A stretch of DNA of 64,000 bases from Aquimarina latercula DSM 2041. GTDB lineage: Bacteria; Bacteroidota; Bacteroidia; Flavobacteriales; Flavobacteriaceae. The translations under genes were made by a program, and so were the position numbers. The DNA lies in the NCBI RefSeq assembly GCF_000430645.1, contig NZ_AUMK01000003.1, positions 760,796 through 824,795 on the forward strand, read 5' to 3'. Of the stretch, positions 45,765-53,644 are shown one piece after another (position 1 is the stretch's first letter; each line of letters begins with the position of its first letter). The notes under the pieces were generated by a model. The model had not been told where the DNA came from, did no database searches, and was given only the letters and a program-made list of their open reading frames with translations.

Positions 45765-46085
45765 ACAAGTACTTAAATTTTTACATCTTAATAACCACTT
45801 AGGGACTAGCAGTAAATACTAATATATTAGTATATATTTCGGTTATATTTAATTCCGAAAACTTAAATATTCTAAGCTATAATTTCTATTGTTACATAAT
45901 ATGTGTGATAATAGAAATTATAGTATTTGATTGTTAAGAATTACTTACAGAACTTTATTTTGACAATTAAAGCATATCCCTAATTCTAATTGCAGAGTAA
46001 AGTAAGTAACACTCTTTATTCTATAATTAGTAAGGAAATGGAAAAAACAAATCTTTAGAGAATTTAAAACTTTTTTTACTGACCT
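45765..46085. other. 321-bp gene-free stretch with a long inverted repeat
   Basis: No gene was found. At 45877-45890 and 45910-45923 there is a perfect 14-bp inverted repeat (arm CTATAATTTCTATT) with a 19-base loop. It has no T-run directly after it, so it is not a standard terminator. The remainder is AT-rich and presumably holds the promoter of the DUF1801 gene. Confidence 0.5.
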
Positions 46086-46514
46086 ATGCAACAAGTATCA
46101 ATCAAAACCAATCCTGAAATTGCATTGGTTTATAAAAAATACCCTGCCCTAGTTATGGGTAAAATAATGAATCTTCGGAATTTAATTATTGAAACAGCTA
46201 AAGAAATAGAAGACATAAAGAGTATTGAAGAAACATTAAAATGGGGAGAACCTAGTTTCTTAGTTAAAAAAGGTAGCACAATAAGAATCGACTGGAAAAA
46301 GAGTAAACCCAATCAATACGGCATGTATTTTCAATGCACTAGTAAATTAATTACCACATTTAGAGTTTTATACAAAGATACTTTTCAGTTTGAAGGAAAC
46401 CGTGCTATTATATTTCCAATAGAATTTGATATTCCAGAAAAAGAACTAAAAAATTGTATTACTGTTGCTTTGACCTATCATAAAGTAAAACATCTACCGA
46501 TGTTAGGAATGTAA
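46086..46514 (+). CDS. DUF1801 domain protein
   Basis: A 142-residue cytoplasmic protein. The N-terminal helix LVMGKIMNLRNLIIETAKEIE leads into the family core ETLKWGEPSFLVKKGSTIRI, followed by QYGMYFQCTSKLITTF and a C-terminal helix (ITVALTYHKVKHLPMLG). DUF1801 proteins have an unknown role and are often near SRPBCC or OmdA genes; another DUF1801 domain occurs in this window at 33436. It is a single gene with its own terminator. Confidence 0.8.
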   Translation: MQQVSIKTNPEIALVYKKYPALVMGKIMNLRNLIIETAKEIEDIKSIEETLKWGEPSFLVKKGSTIRIDWKKSKPNQYGMYFQCTSKLITTFRVLYKDTFQFEGNRAIIFPIEFDIPEKELKNCITVALTYHKVKHLPMLGM

Positions 46515-46522
46515 AGAAAACA

Positions 46523-46555
46523 AAAAGCATATGAATTATAAGTACATATGCTTTT
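46523..46555 (+). terminator. Terminator after the DUF1801 gene
   Basis: AAAAGCATATG (46523-46533) pairs perfectly with CATATGCTTTT (46545-46555) across an 11-base loop. It begins 9 bases after the stop codon and may also serve the convergent gene ending at 46625. Confidence 0.8.
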
Positions 46556-46624
46556 CTGTTTTAATATAAAACACACTCTCAAACAATTTGAGCAGCGTTA
46601 TCTCTAGTTTTTATTTTGAAATAA

Positions 46625-48742
46625 TTAATTTTTAATCAATTTCTTAACTACACTATCACCTGAATCGTTATTAATTTCAACTAAGTAAAAACCACTAGCT
46701 AAAGCTGATATATCTATTGGGGCAGATTGAAATACATTATTCATAATTAGCTCACCTTGAACATTATAAATTTTAAATGATGAAACACCTAGCGTACTCG
46801 CATTAGCAATATCAATATATCTATTTGCTGGATTAGGGTATAACGAAACTGTTTCAGAATTAAAAACTATATCATCAGTGGATAAAATATTAGCCTGAGT
46901 AAGTTCTATAATACCCCAACAAGAATCAAAAGTGCCAATATCTAATGTCATAGCGCCTGTATTATCGGTTTCAAACAATAAATCAACTGAAGCTTTACCA
47001 GGCATATGGAGTGTAGCCCCTGTAATAGGGTTAGGAAAAACAGTTGCTGGAATTTTTACCGAAATATTTTCATGAGTTTGAGATGTATCTTCTACAGCGT
47101 CATATTTTCTATTAATTAGGTGAAGTACATATGGTGCTGATGGGTTTTCAGAAGACATTCGAGGAAATGCAGAAACTAGGTAATTTACCCACTCACCATT
47201 ACGTAAAACATTGATTTTCCATGAAAGATTACCATTTATATTACCAGCATTATCCATACTGATAACATTAGAAGAACTTTGATTGAGTATCTGATTCTGT
47301 GCATTAGTTAAGTACTGAACATCACTATCATGAACAACTACATCATATTGCCCTAATTCTGAAACAGTAGGAGCTACAGGTTGATCAGGATCACCAAATA
47401 TTTTTATATCAAACGAAATATTCCTCTCCACTAAATATTCTAAAGTCTGACGAGCTTTCAAACTACCTGCCATTCCACCTTCCAATAATGAAGCATATAC
47501 TGAATAAGCAAGTGCTACATTCGAAACTGCTTCATAATCATCAAACAATTCATTGTGATCATGAATGAATTCATAAATATCAGCAAAATTCTCCCATCCG
47601 GTATCCCAAGTATTGCTTCCACCTATCCATACTTTTCCAGGAATTGTAAAAATGGAACCTGTGGCATATGCTTGGGCTATCCAAGCACGAGCCTGTCTAG
47701 GAGAACTTCTATCATACAATGCTTTAAATGCATCAGGATATGGAAAATAAATTAAAGTTTTATCTAGAGCCTCAGCAGCTTTATAATGTAATAATGGCTC
47801 AATTGGTGGACTTGTTGCTATATCACTTGGATGACCATACTCTCCAGCAAGATAAGTTAACCTATCGGAATAAATGTATCCTCTAGGTTCCACAACATTT
47901 GTTGTGGCTCCAATCTCAATTCCTGGTCTAATAGTATCAATATATTCGAATAATTTTTCCATCATATCATTAAGTGATTGACGCTGGAAGTAAACAAAAT
48001 CTTTATAAAGTGGAATATTTCCATTAATACTATTTGCTCGGTTTCTATACATTTGTAACGTCATTCCAGTATTTAACAGAAATTGACGATAATTGAAATT
48101 ATTAATATTATTAATTCCCAAATTCGTTAGCTCTTGAGCTGTATAGTTACCTCTCATATACTCTCTAAAGCCATTCATAGAATGAACAGAGAAATCGCCT
48201 CCAAGCCAATGTAAAGTTCGAGTTGCAGATGTTTGTGAATCAAACATCATATGTGTTACAGGTGCTAAGGTCATTCGATCCACCTGATACTTCAACCATT
48301 CTAAGAAATCAGGACCTTGATGACTCATCCAACTATGAACTTGACCATTATATGTACCACCATTATCAGCAGCATTCCCCCAGTTAATATCATCACCATC
48401 TAGATTCTTTGCCCAGTATGAACTTGGATCATCCATAAAATCGATCATCCACTTCCATCCCCAATCAAACTCTCCTCTACCAAAATAATACTTACTATCA
48501 GCTGTATGATTCTCTACTTTTGTGACCCATTGATTAATAGCCACATCAGATTCAATACTAGCATTGGGCATAAAACCCCAAAAAATACCATCGGCTTTAT
48601 ATTTATCATAATTAAATGGAGTTGCAACTGATTCTTGTGTAAATAATACCGTTGATTTTTCTATAGAGCCATTTGTTTGTCCTAATAGATTATATGACAT
48701 ACAGTAAAAAGCCATAGCGAGTAATAATAATTTTCTATTCAC
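46625..48742 (-). CDS. Secreted glycosidase-like TIM-barrel protein with T9SS tail
   Basis: A 705-residue protein with a signal peptide (LLLLAMAFYCMSYNLLGQ) and GTG start. Residues about 45-400 resemble a glycosidase-type barrel: DPSSYWAKNLDG, SWMSHQGPDFLEWLKYQVD, MMFDSQTS, HSMNGFREYMRG and TNVVEPRGYIYSDRL. A Rossmann-like part follows (about 405-500: YDVVVHDSDVQYL), as in beta-galactosidase-type (GH42-like) trimerisation regions. The end has YPNPANRYIDIA and a basic tail VVKKLIKN, a T9SS type A signal. I cannot name the glycoside hydrolase family or the substrate. Confidence 0.6.
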   Translation of the reverse strand: MNRKLLLLAMAFYCMSYNLLGQTNGSIEKSTVLFTQESVATPFNYDKYKADGIFWGFMPNASIESDVAINQWVTKVENHTADSKYYFGRGEFDWGWKWMIDFMDDPSSYWAKNLDGDDINWGNAADNGGTYNGQVHSWMSHQGPDFLEWLKYQVDRMTLAPVTHMMFDSQTSATRTLHWLGGDFSVHSMNGFREYMRGNYTAQELTNLGINNINNFNYRQFLLNTGMTLQMYRNRANSINGNIPLYKDFVYFQRQSLNDMMEKLFEYIDTIRPGIEIGATTNVVEPRGYIYSDRLTYLAGEYGHPSDIATSPPIEPLLHYKAAEALDKTLIYFPYPDAFKALYDRSSPRQARAWIAQAYATGSIFTIPGKVWIGGSNTWDTGWENFADIYEFIHDHNELFDDYEAVSNVALAYSVYASLLEGGMAGSLKARQTLEYLVERNISFDIKIFGDPDQPVAPTVSELGQYDVVVHDSDVQYLTNAQNQILNQSSSNVISMDNAGNINGNLSWKINVLRNGEWVNYLVSAFPRMSSENPSAPYVLHLINRKYDAVEDTSQTHENISVKIPATVFPNPITGATLHMPGKASVDLLFETDNTGAMTLDIGTFDSCWGIIELTQANILSTDDIVFNSETVSLYPNPANRYIDIANASTLGVSSFKIYNVQGELIMNNVFQSAPIDISALASGFYLVEINNDSGDSVVKKLIKN

Positions 48743-49121
48743 CTGATTTTTTTTAAAAGATTAAGTAATAATTAGATTAAGGGTGTTCATTAAATTTTTA
48801 GTACTAAACGAACTTAAATGGCATAGGGACTGTGTATAAAACCATTTTTCTATATTTAAAAAACTAAACATTGCAAAAATAATTCGACAAAGTTAACTGC
48901 AGGAAAGGAAATAGAATTCGTAGTGATTTAATTAGTATTTGTTATGGATTTCGCAAACTATTTTTTCCCCAATTAATTTTAGTCTTACTAATTCTAACCT
49001 CTTTTTTAGGAAAAATTAAACTAATCTTTAGGCAAAACATTTATCTACTTCAGGTATTTTAAAAAAGAAAGGCATAGTACTTTTCAGTAGATATGCCTTT
49101 AAAATCTTATGTGGTAAGCTA
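48743..49121. other. 379-bp gene-free region holding a minus-strand terminator
   Basis: No gene was found. AAAGGCATA (49068-49076) and TATGCCTTT (49092-49100) form a 9-bp stem. On the minus strand the stem is followed by CTTTTTT, so it should terminate the peroxiredoxin gene, 22 bases after its stop. The rest is AT-rich and must carry the promoter of the 48742 gene. Confidence 0.6.
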
Positions 49122-49571
49122 TTAAAGTATTTGAGCAGCGTGATCTTTGGTCTTTACTTTAGTAATAACCTCTGTAAGAACCGAATTTTCATCTATTACA
49201 AAAGTCGTTCTATGAATTCCATCATATTCTTTACCCATAAACTTCTTAGGTCCCCAAACATTAAAAGCCTCTATCACCTTCTTATTTTCATCTGTCAATA
49301 ATGGATAAGGTAACTCATATTTGTTTTTAAAATTTTGTTGACGTTTTGCACTATCCGCGCTTACACCAAGGATTTCATATCCTTGAGATTGAAACGTCTG
49401 ATAATTATCCTTAAGATTACAAGCCTCTGCCGTGCATCCTGGTGTGCTAGCTTTCGGGTAGAAAAAAACAACTAATTTTTTTCCTTTATAATCTTCTAAA
49501 CTAATAGTATTTCCATCTTGATCTAATGCCGAGAAATTAGGAGCTTTATCTCCTACTTTTAATGATGTCAT
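49122..49571 (-). CDS. bcp: Thioredoxin-dependent peroxiredoxin, Bcp/PrxQ type
   Basis: A 149-residue cytoplasmic peroxiredoxin that reduces hydrogen and organic peroxides with thioredoxin. The peroxidatic C46 is in STPGCTAEAC, with the resolving C51 five residues later, the PrxQ/Bcp arrangement. GDKAPNFSALDQDG opens the domain, and HRTTFVIDE lies near residue 120. The length is slightly short at the C-terminus. It is divergent from the endonuclease III gene. Confidence 0.93.
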   Translation of the reverse strand: MTSLKVGDKAPNFSALDQDGNTISLEDYKGKKLVVFFYPKASTPGCTAEACNLKDNYQTFQSQGYEILGVSADSAKRQQNFKNKYELPYPLLTDENKKVIEAFNVWGPKKFMGKEYDGIHRTTFVIDENSVLTEVITKVKTKDHAAQIL

Positions 49572-49741
49572 TTTATTACAATTAAATTGAAAACTTAAAA
49601 ATTTAAGTTTGTTTAAAGTTTTTTGATAAAATTAAAACAAAAAAGACAATTCAACGATAATTTTATTAAAAATTTAAGCTTTAATAAGTAAGATATAAGC
49701 TCATAAATATTCATATTTTAGCATAAAATAATTCTATTTAT

Positions 49742-50392
49742 ATGACTAAAAAGGAAAAGGTAGATTTTACCATCAAAACACTTAAGGAATTATATCCCAG
49801 AATACCAATTCCATTAGATCATAAAGATCCTTATACATTATTAATCGCTGTATTGATGAGTGCTCAAAGCACAGATATTAGAGTTAATAAAATCACTCCT
49901 CTCCTATTTGAACGTGCGGATAATCCATACAGAATGGTAAAATTATCTGTAGAAGAAATAAGAGAAATTATAAAACCTGTAGGATTAAGTCCTATGAAAT
50001 CCAAAGGAATTCATGGTCTATCTAAAATATTAATAGAAAAACATAACGGAGAAGTACCTCAAAGTTTTGAGGATTTAGAAGAGTTACCAGCTGTTGGGCA
50101 TAAAACCGCGAGCGTAGTAATGTCTCAAGCTTTTGGAGTACCTGCATTTCCTGTCGATACACATATACATAGATTAATGTATCGTTGGGGATTTAGTAAC
50201 GGTAAAAATGTAACTCAAACTGAAAAGGATGCAAAACGTTTATTCCCAAGAGAATTATGGAACGATCTACATTTACAAATTATTTGGTACGGACGAGAAT
50301 ACTCTCCTGCTAGAGGTTGGGATCTAGATAAAGATATAATAACGAAAACTATAGGAAGAAAAACAGTAATCAACGAATATCTAAAAAAATAA
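49742..50392 (+). CDS. nth: Endonuclease III lacking the iron-sulfur cluster
   Basis: A 216-residue base-excision DNA glycosylase/AP lyase of the HhH-GPD fold. The hairpin and catalytic lysine K121 are in ELPAVGHKTASVV, and the aspartate D139 is in FPVDTHIHR. VLMSAQSTD is the usual DNA-binding N-terminal block. E. coli Nth ends with four cysteines holding a 4Fe-4S cluster; this protein has no cysteine at all and ends YSPARGWDLDKDIITKTIG. The lyase and glycosylase residues are intact, so activity is expected. Confidence 0.9.
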   Translation: MTKKEKVDFTIKTLKELYPRIPIPLDHKDPYTLLIAVLMSAQSTDIRVNKITPLLFERADNPYRMVKLSVEEIREIIKPVGLSPMKSKGIHGLSKILIEKHNGEVPQSFEDLEELPAVGHKTASVVMSQAFGVPAFPVDTHIHRLMYRWGFSNGKNVTQTEKDAKRLFPRELWNDLHLQIIWYGREYSPARGWDLDKDIITKTIGRKTVINEYLKK

Positions 50393-50422
50393 AAGACCCG
50401 TTATTATCATAACAGGTCTTTT
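50391..50422 (+). terminator. Terminator after endonuclease III
   Basis: AAAAGACC and GGTCTTTT enclose a further GTTAT/ATAAC pairing with one C-A mismatch. The A-run and T-run on either side allow bidirectional use, also for the small minus-strand gene ending at 50436. Confidence 0.75.
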
Positions 50423-50435
50423 ACAAAGTTTAGTT

Positions 50436-50585
50436 TTAATTTAGAAGCGCTTCAAACTTCATTTTATTGTAATCTATAACACTTAAAGCCTTTGAATAAT
50501 TTAAAAGAAAATCTACTGTAATTTTCTTTGGTACTAATTGTTGTTGCTCCTCTTTGCGAGAAGACTTAAAGTAAAATTTTGCCAT
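50436..50585 (-). CDS. 49-residue conserved-looking small protein
   Basis: A short frame: it begins MAKFYFKSSRKEEQQQLVPK, continues with KITVDFLLNYSKALSVID and ends YNKMKFEALLN. The first part is basic and Gln-rich, the second amphipathic helical. Codon use resembles neighbouring genes. It sits between endonuclease III and the sigma factor, ends at the shared terminator, and resembles a small flavobacterial hypothetical protein I recall. The function is unknown. Confidence 0.6.
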   Translation of the reverse strand: MAKFYFKSSRKEEQQQLVPKKITVDFLLNYSKALSVIDYNKMKFEALLN

Positions 50586-50659
50586 ATTAACTTATCTTAA
50601 ATTAAGGGTTATTTTTTATAAATAACGACGGCAAATCTACTTTATTGCATAAAAAAATG

Positions 50660-51244
50660 TTAATTCGTTAAAACGATATTGTTTTTCTCAATAACCTTTC
50701 TCAGATTTATCAAAGCATATCTCATTCTTCCTAGAGCAGTATTGATACTAACACCAGTCTTATCAGAAATTTCTTTGAAACTCATGTCTCTATACATTCT
50801 CATAACCAAAACCTCTTTTTGATCCTCTGGTAATTCTTGTATTAAATTACGTAAGTCCTCTTCTACTTGGTCTTTGATTATTCTTTTTTCTGCATTAAGA
50901 TCACCATCACTAATAATAGAGAATATACTAAACTCTCCATTATCCTCAAATTTAGGCATACGATTACCTTTTCTAAAATGGTCTATTACCAAGTTATGTG
51001 CAATTCTCATCACCCAAGGTAAAAACTTTCCTTCTTCGTTATATTTTCCAAGTTTTAATGTACGGATAACCTTAATAAAAGTATCCTGAAAAATATCTTC
51101 CGAGACATCTCTATCAAAAACTTTAGAATAAATAAAACTGTAAATACGTTGTTTGTGACGTTCAATTAACGTAGATAATGCACACTCGTCACCTTTGATG
51201 TAATTATTTACCAGAACAGCATCTGATATCTTGTAATCTTTCAT
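50660..51244 (-). CDS. ECF-type RNA polymerase sigma factor
   Basis: Starting at the ATG at 51244 gives 194 residues; a GTG three codons earlier is possible. Region 2 is seen in LIERHKQRIYSFIYSKVFD, DIFQDTFIKVIRTL and the -10-binding FLPWVMRIAHNLVIDHFRK (about 70-90). Region 4 is LPEDQKEVLVMRMYRDMSF and SDKTGVSINTALGRMRYAL (about 140-180). No anti-sigma factor gene is adjacent. The conserved form with long region 2 to 4 linker resembles a common flavobacterial orphan sigma factor. Confidence 0.9.
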   Translation of the reverse strand: MKDYKISDAVLVNNYIKGDECALSTLIERHKQRIYSFIYSKVFDRDVSEDIFQDTFIKVIRTLKLGKYNEEGKFLPWVMRIAHNLVIDHFRKGNRMPKFEDNGEFSIFSIISDGDLNAEKRIIKDQVEEDLRNLIQELPEDQKEVLVMRMYRDMSFKEISDKTGVSINTALGRMRYALINLRKVIEKNNIVLTN

Positions 51245-51432
51245 ACCTATCACTTTATTTTAGTACCAACAAGCTTGGGGCTCGGGCTATGTTAAACTTA
51301 AAAGTAATGGTATACTATAGGCTGTTCTTTTTAGATTTTGGTTCAATAATCGTAATCGGCGATTCCAAATGTGCAACTTTTTCTTTTAATGTACGCAAAT
51401 TTTTGAGCTCGAATTTTTTACAAAAAAATGAC

Positions 51433-51460
51433 CCCGCTGAGATACTTAAATCTGAGCGGG
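51433..51460 (-). terminator. GC-rich hairpin at the prophage end, minus-strand terminator candidate
   Basis: CCCGCT-G-AGAT pairs with ATCT-G-AGCGGG around a 6-base loop, with one G-G mismatch. On the minus strand it is followed by GTCATTTTTTTG. It would end minus-strand transcription leaving the prophage. The 51245-51503 region otherwise holds only the sigma factor leader. Confidence 0.5.
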
Positions 51461-51503
51461 AATTTGTCTATCTTTAGCCTTCAATATTAATACCTAAATT
51501 TAC

Positions 51504-51827
51504 ATGAATATTAAAAAATTTGCTGAGTGTCTTGAATCTGAATTTGACTTTGATTGCTATGAAAATGATTTTTATGAAAAAGCTTTAATAGCTACACAAA
51601 AGCAGTTTGAAAGCTCTACTATTAATGATATTCCTTTTGAAAGATATTATGCTAATGTTCTTCATAAAAAATTTCTTAGCTCTTATCTTTCACAATTGAA
51701 ATTGCTTCTAGGAGCGATTCCGCCACAAGATTCGTCAATGTCTCTTTCAATTTGTGGGATTGATCTAAACTCTTACAGTGATCGCATTCATGAACTTCAA
51801 TCTTCAATTCAGAAACTAGAGAGTTGA
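51504..51827 (+). CDS. Uncharacterised protein at the prophage boundary
   Basis: A 107-residue frame: MNIKKFAECLESEFDFDCYE at the start, NDIPFERYYANVLHKKFLSS in the middle and RIHELQSSIQKLES at the end. Composition is that of a real soluble protein, with alternating acidic and hydrophobic residues. It is the only plus-strand candidate next to the prophage and could be host DNA or a phage gene. Its last half overlaps a minus-strand frame (51676-51852), so both cannot easily be conserved. I do not recognise it. Confidence 0.45.
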   Translation: MNIKKFAECLESEFDFDCYENDFYEKALIATQKQFESSTINDIPFERYYANVLHKKFLSSYLSQLKLLLGAIPPQDSSMSLSICGIDLNSYSDRIHELQSSIQKLES

Positions 51828-51852
51828 TTTTAATTACTGTTTGTCCTTTCAT
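51676..51852 (-). CDS. Possible 58-residue last gene of the prophage operon
   Basis: A short frame on the phage strand: it begins MKGQTVIKINSLVSELKIEV, contains a Cys/His-like HECDHCKSLD, and ends with a helix (NLVAESLLEAISIVKDKS). It starts 34 bases after the methylase stop and lies upstream of the hairpin at 51433, so it fits as the last gene of the late operon. It is antisense to the C-terminal half of the 51504 frame. The evidence is position and composition only. Confidence 0.35.
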   Translation of the reverse strand: MKGQTVIKINSLVSELKIEVHECDHCKSLDQSHKLKETLTNLVAESLLEAISIVKDKS

Positions 51853-51860
51853 TTTAAAGT

Positions 51861-51892
51861 GTTTTTAAATGGTGTTTAAATAGTTTTTAAAT
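51861..51892. repeat. Three 10-bp repeats at 11-bp period
   Basis: GTTTTTAAAT (51861), GTGTTTAAAT (51872) and GTTTTTAAAT (51883) follow each other at an 11-bp period, on one face of the helix. They lie at the 3' end of the methylase gene, near the prophage end. Confidence 0.5.
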
Positions 51893-52717
51893 TTCCCAGT
51901 CTATCAGCATAATATCGCTGTATGATGACTGATAGTTCACAATATTGGTTCTGGAGATCGTCTCGGCATTATAAAATGGATTTACACCACCGGTATTCGT
52001 TTCAATCCATTCGCAAAGTTCTACTACATTACTCTTATTAGAAGTAAAATAGATATACCGCCCGCCTTTTAGGACCTTTAGAACGTCTAAATGTTCTTTA
52101 AGTTTCCAATAGTTTTTATAGGATCCGCAATCAGTTGATAAGTATGGCGGGTCTACAATAAACACAACCTGATCACTACCGTTATATCGTTCAAATAATT
52201 CGCGGTAGTCATAGAATACTACTTCCAACCCTTTTAGATAGTCTTTTGCTTCTGGTATTTCTGTGTGTCGTACTCTATTGTAGAATGTTTGCTTTTTTAA
52301 CTCTTCTAAAGAGTTTACAAAGTTCATAGAGAACAGCAAATACGTGGATAAGGTAATATAATCCAGATACCCCGTTTCTTGCTCTATGCGCTCTATAATT
52401 TTGTTTTTAATGATTTGAGGAATACGTGTTTTTGCTGGTAGGTCCACTACCATTTTCCTAATATCATTTAGCACGCGATTTGTAGCCGGTATATGCTGTA
52501 TTCTCTGTCTATAATTGTCATAATCGTTGTATACCACTGTTGCTTGTGGATGCACGTCTTTTGCAATTCTGCTTAATAGTCCAGAACCACCAAACAAATC
52601 GACGTACACTTTGGGTGGTGTACGTTTGTTTAATGCTGCTTTGAATTGTTTAGCTAAATTTCTCTTTTGTCCCTGAAATGGCAGCGGTGCTGCCATGTAC
52701 TGCTTTGTTGTTTGCAT
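51887..52717 (-). CDS. Phage DNA adenine methylase (D12 class)
   Basis: A 276-residue N6-adenine methyltransferase. The SAM-binding motif appears as PLPFQGQKRNLAKQF (the PFxGxK motif of Dam-like enzymes) and DLFGGSGLLSRI. The catalytic motif is DPPY in VFIVDPPYLS. NDYDNY and FTSNKSN follow the family order. The recognition site cannot be told from sequence. It probably protects phage DNA or host DNA against restriction. It is the last confident gene of the phage operon. Confidence 0.88.
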   Translation of the reverse strand: MQTTKQYMAAPLPFQGQKRNLAKQFKAALNKRTPPKVYVDLFGGSGLLSRIAKDVHPQATVVYNDYDNYRQRIQHIPATNRVLNDIRKMVVDLPAKTRIPQIIKNKIIERIEQETGYLDYITLSTYLLFSMNFVNSLEELKKQTFYNRVRHTEIPEAKDYLKGLEVVFYDYRELFERYNGSDQVVFIVDPPYLSTDCGSYKNYWKLKEHLDVLKVLKGGRYIYFTSNKSNVVELCEWIETNTGGVNPFYNAETISRTNIVNYQSSYSDIMLIDWEI

Positions 52718-52744
52718 AATTTTAGTTTTCCCTATTAATTTTTG

Positions 52745-53644
52745 TTATTGTCCCTGATATTGTATGAAAGCAAGCGCATAATACGGAGGTCTGTTCTCAT
52801 GATCTTTGTTATTCCCCACAAATGATGTAACAAAATTATGATTATGCATACCCGCATTATTTGTGCTGACGGTGTGACTGTGTGACCCAGCTGCTCTCCC
52901 TTGTTGTCTTGTTCTATTATTTCCTTGAATTGTAAAATGCACTCCATTACCTCCATCGGGTCCCGTTTCGTTTGGCACTGAATGAGTATGCGATCCTGTT
53001 GTATTGGTTGATCCTGTATGTCTGTGCTCCCCTTTATTATCGGTTACCCCTTGGTGGGAATGCGAGGGCATTTGATCAGTGGTTAATGTGACCGTGTCCC
53101 TTCCTCCACGTTGTCCGATGGTGTAGTTATCGCCAGCTCCTACGATAAATTTATTGGTTAGGTTTGGGGTTCCGTTGCTACCATCACAAAGATGCCATCC
53201 TTGGGGAATGGTGGTACCGCTCCACATGATAATCCCACCTATGGGTGTCGATTGTTGGCTAAGCGGTGTTAAGGTTTTTAGTTCTGAAAAGTCAAAGGTT
53301 TCTATACCATCGTCCCCACACTTGGCATACCTGGTCACATAGGCGGGTTTTAGGTCGAGATTCCCATCGTTATCACTATCCTCATTGTAAGGTACTTCTT
53401 CTACATCTTCGTATATACTAACGGTTTGAGAAAACGGACCCGTTACAAAGGGTAAATATTCGCCATTATATACAATCGCTCCCGCTGCGATGTTTGTTCC
53501 ATTTCTTTGGAGTCCTTTAATGATATATGAATCACCGCCTAACGCGGTAAGTGCGCCAATAGCGTTAGTATATGCTGATTGTAAAAAATCAAACGTTTTT
53601 GTAGTACCTGGGAATCCTCCTGTAAATAATCTTAGTTTATCCAT
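52745..53644 (-). CDS. Phage tail-collar fibre with repeated HxH motifs
   Basis: A 299-residue receptor-binding type fibre. Residues about 133-180 form the tail collar domain (PIGGIIMWSGTTIPQGWHLCDG, then TPNLTNKFIVGAG). The C-terminal part has five HxH sites (SHSHQG, EHRHTG, SHTHSV, SHSHTV, MHNHNF) in Gly/Thr/Asn-rich repeats, and closes with ENRPPYYALAFIQ, the usual ending. In T4-like fibres such HxH sites bind iron along a trimeric needle; the same is inferred here. It overlaps the upstream tail gene by 13 bases. Confidence 0.85.
   Translation of the reverse strand: MDKLRLFTGGFPGTTKTFDFLQSAYTNAIGALTALGGDSYIIKGLQRNGTNIAAGAIVYNGEYLPFVTGPFSQTVSIYEDVEEVPYNEDSDNDGNLDLKPAYVTRYAKCGDDGIETFDFSELKTLTPLSQQSTPIGGIIMWSGTTIPQGWHLCDGSNGTPNLTNKFIVGAGDNYTIGQRGGRDTVTLTTDQMPSHSHQGVTDNKGEHRHTGSTNTTGSHTHSVPNETGPDGGNGVHFTIQGNNRTRQQGRAAGSHSHTVSTNNAGMHNHNFVTSFVGNNKDHENRPPYYALAFIQYQGQ

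Noticed and set aside
51289..51477. 62-residue plus-strand frame between the sigma factor and the prophage
   Set aside because: It runs across the sigma factor leader and the hairpin at 51433, and shows no protein-like pattern.
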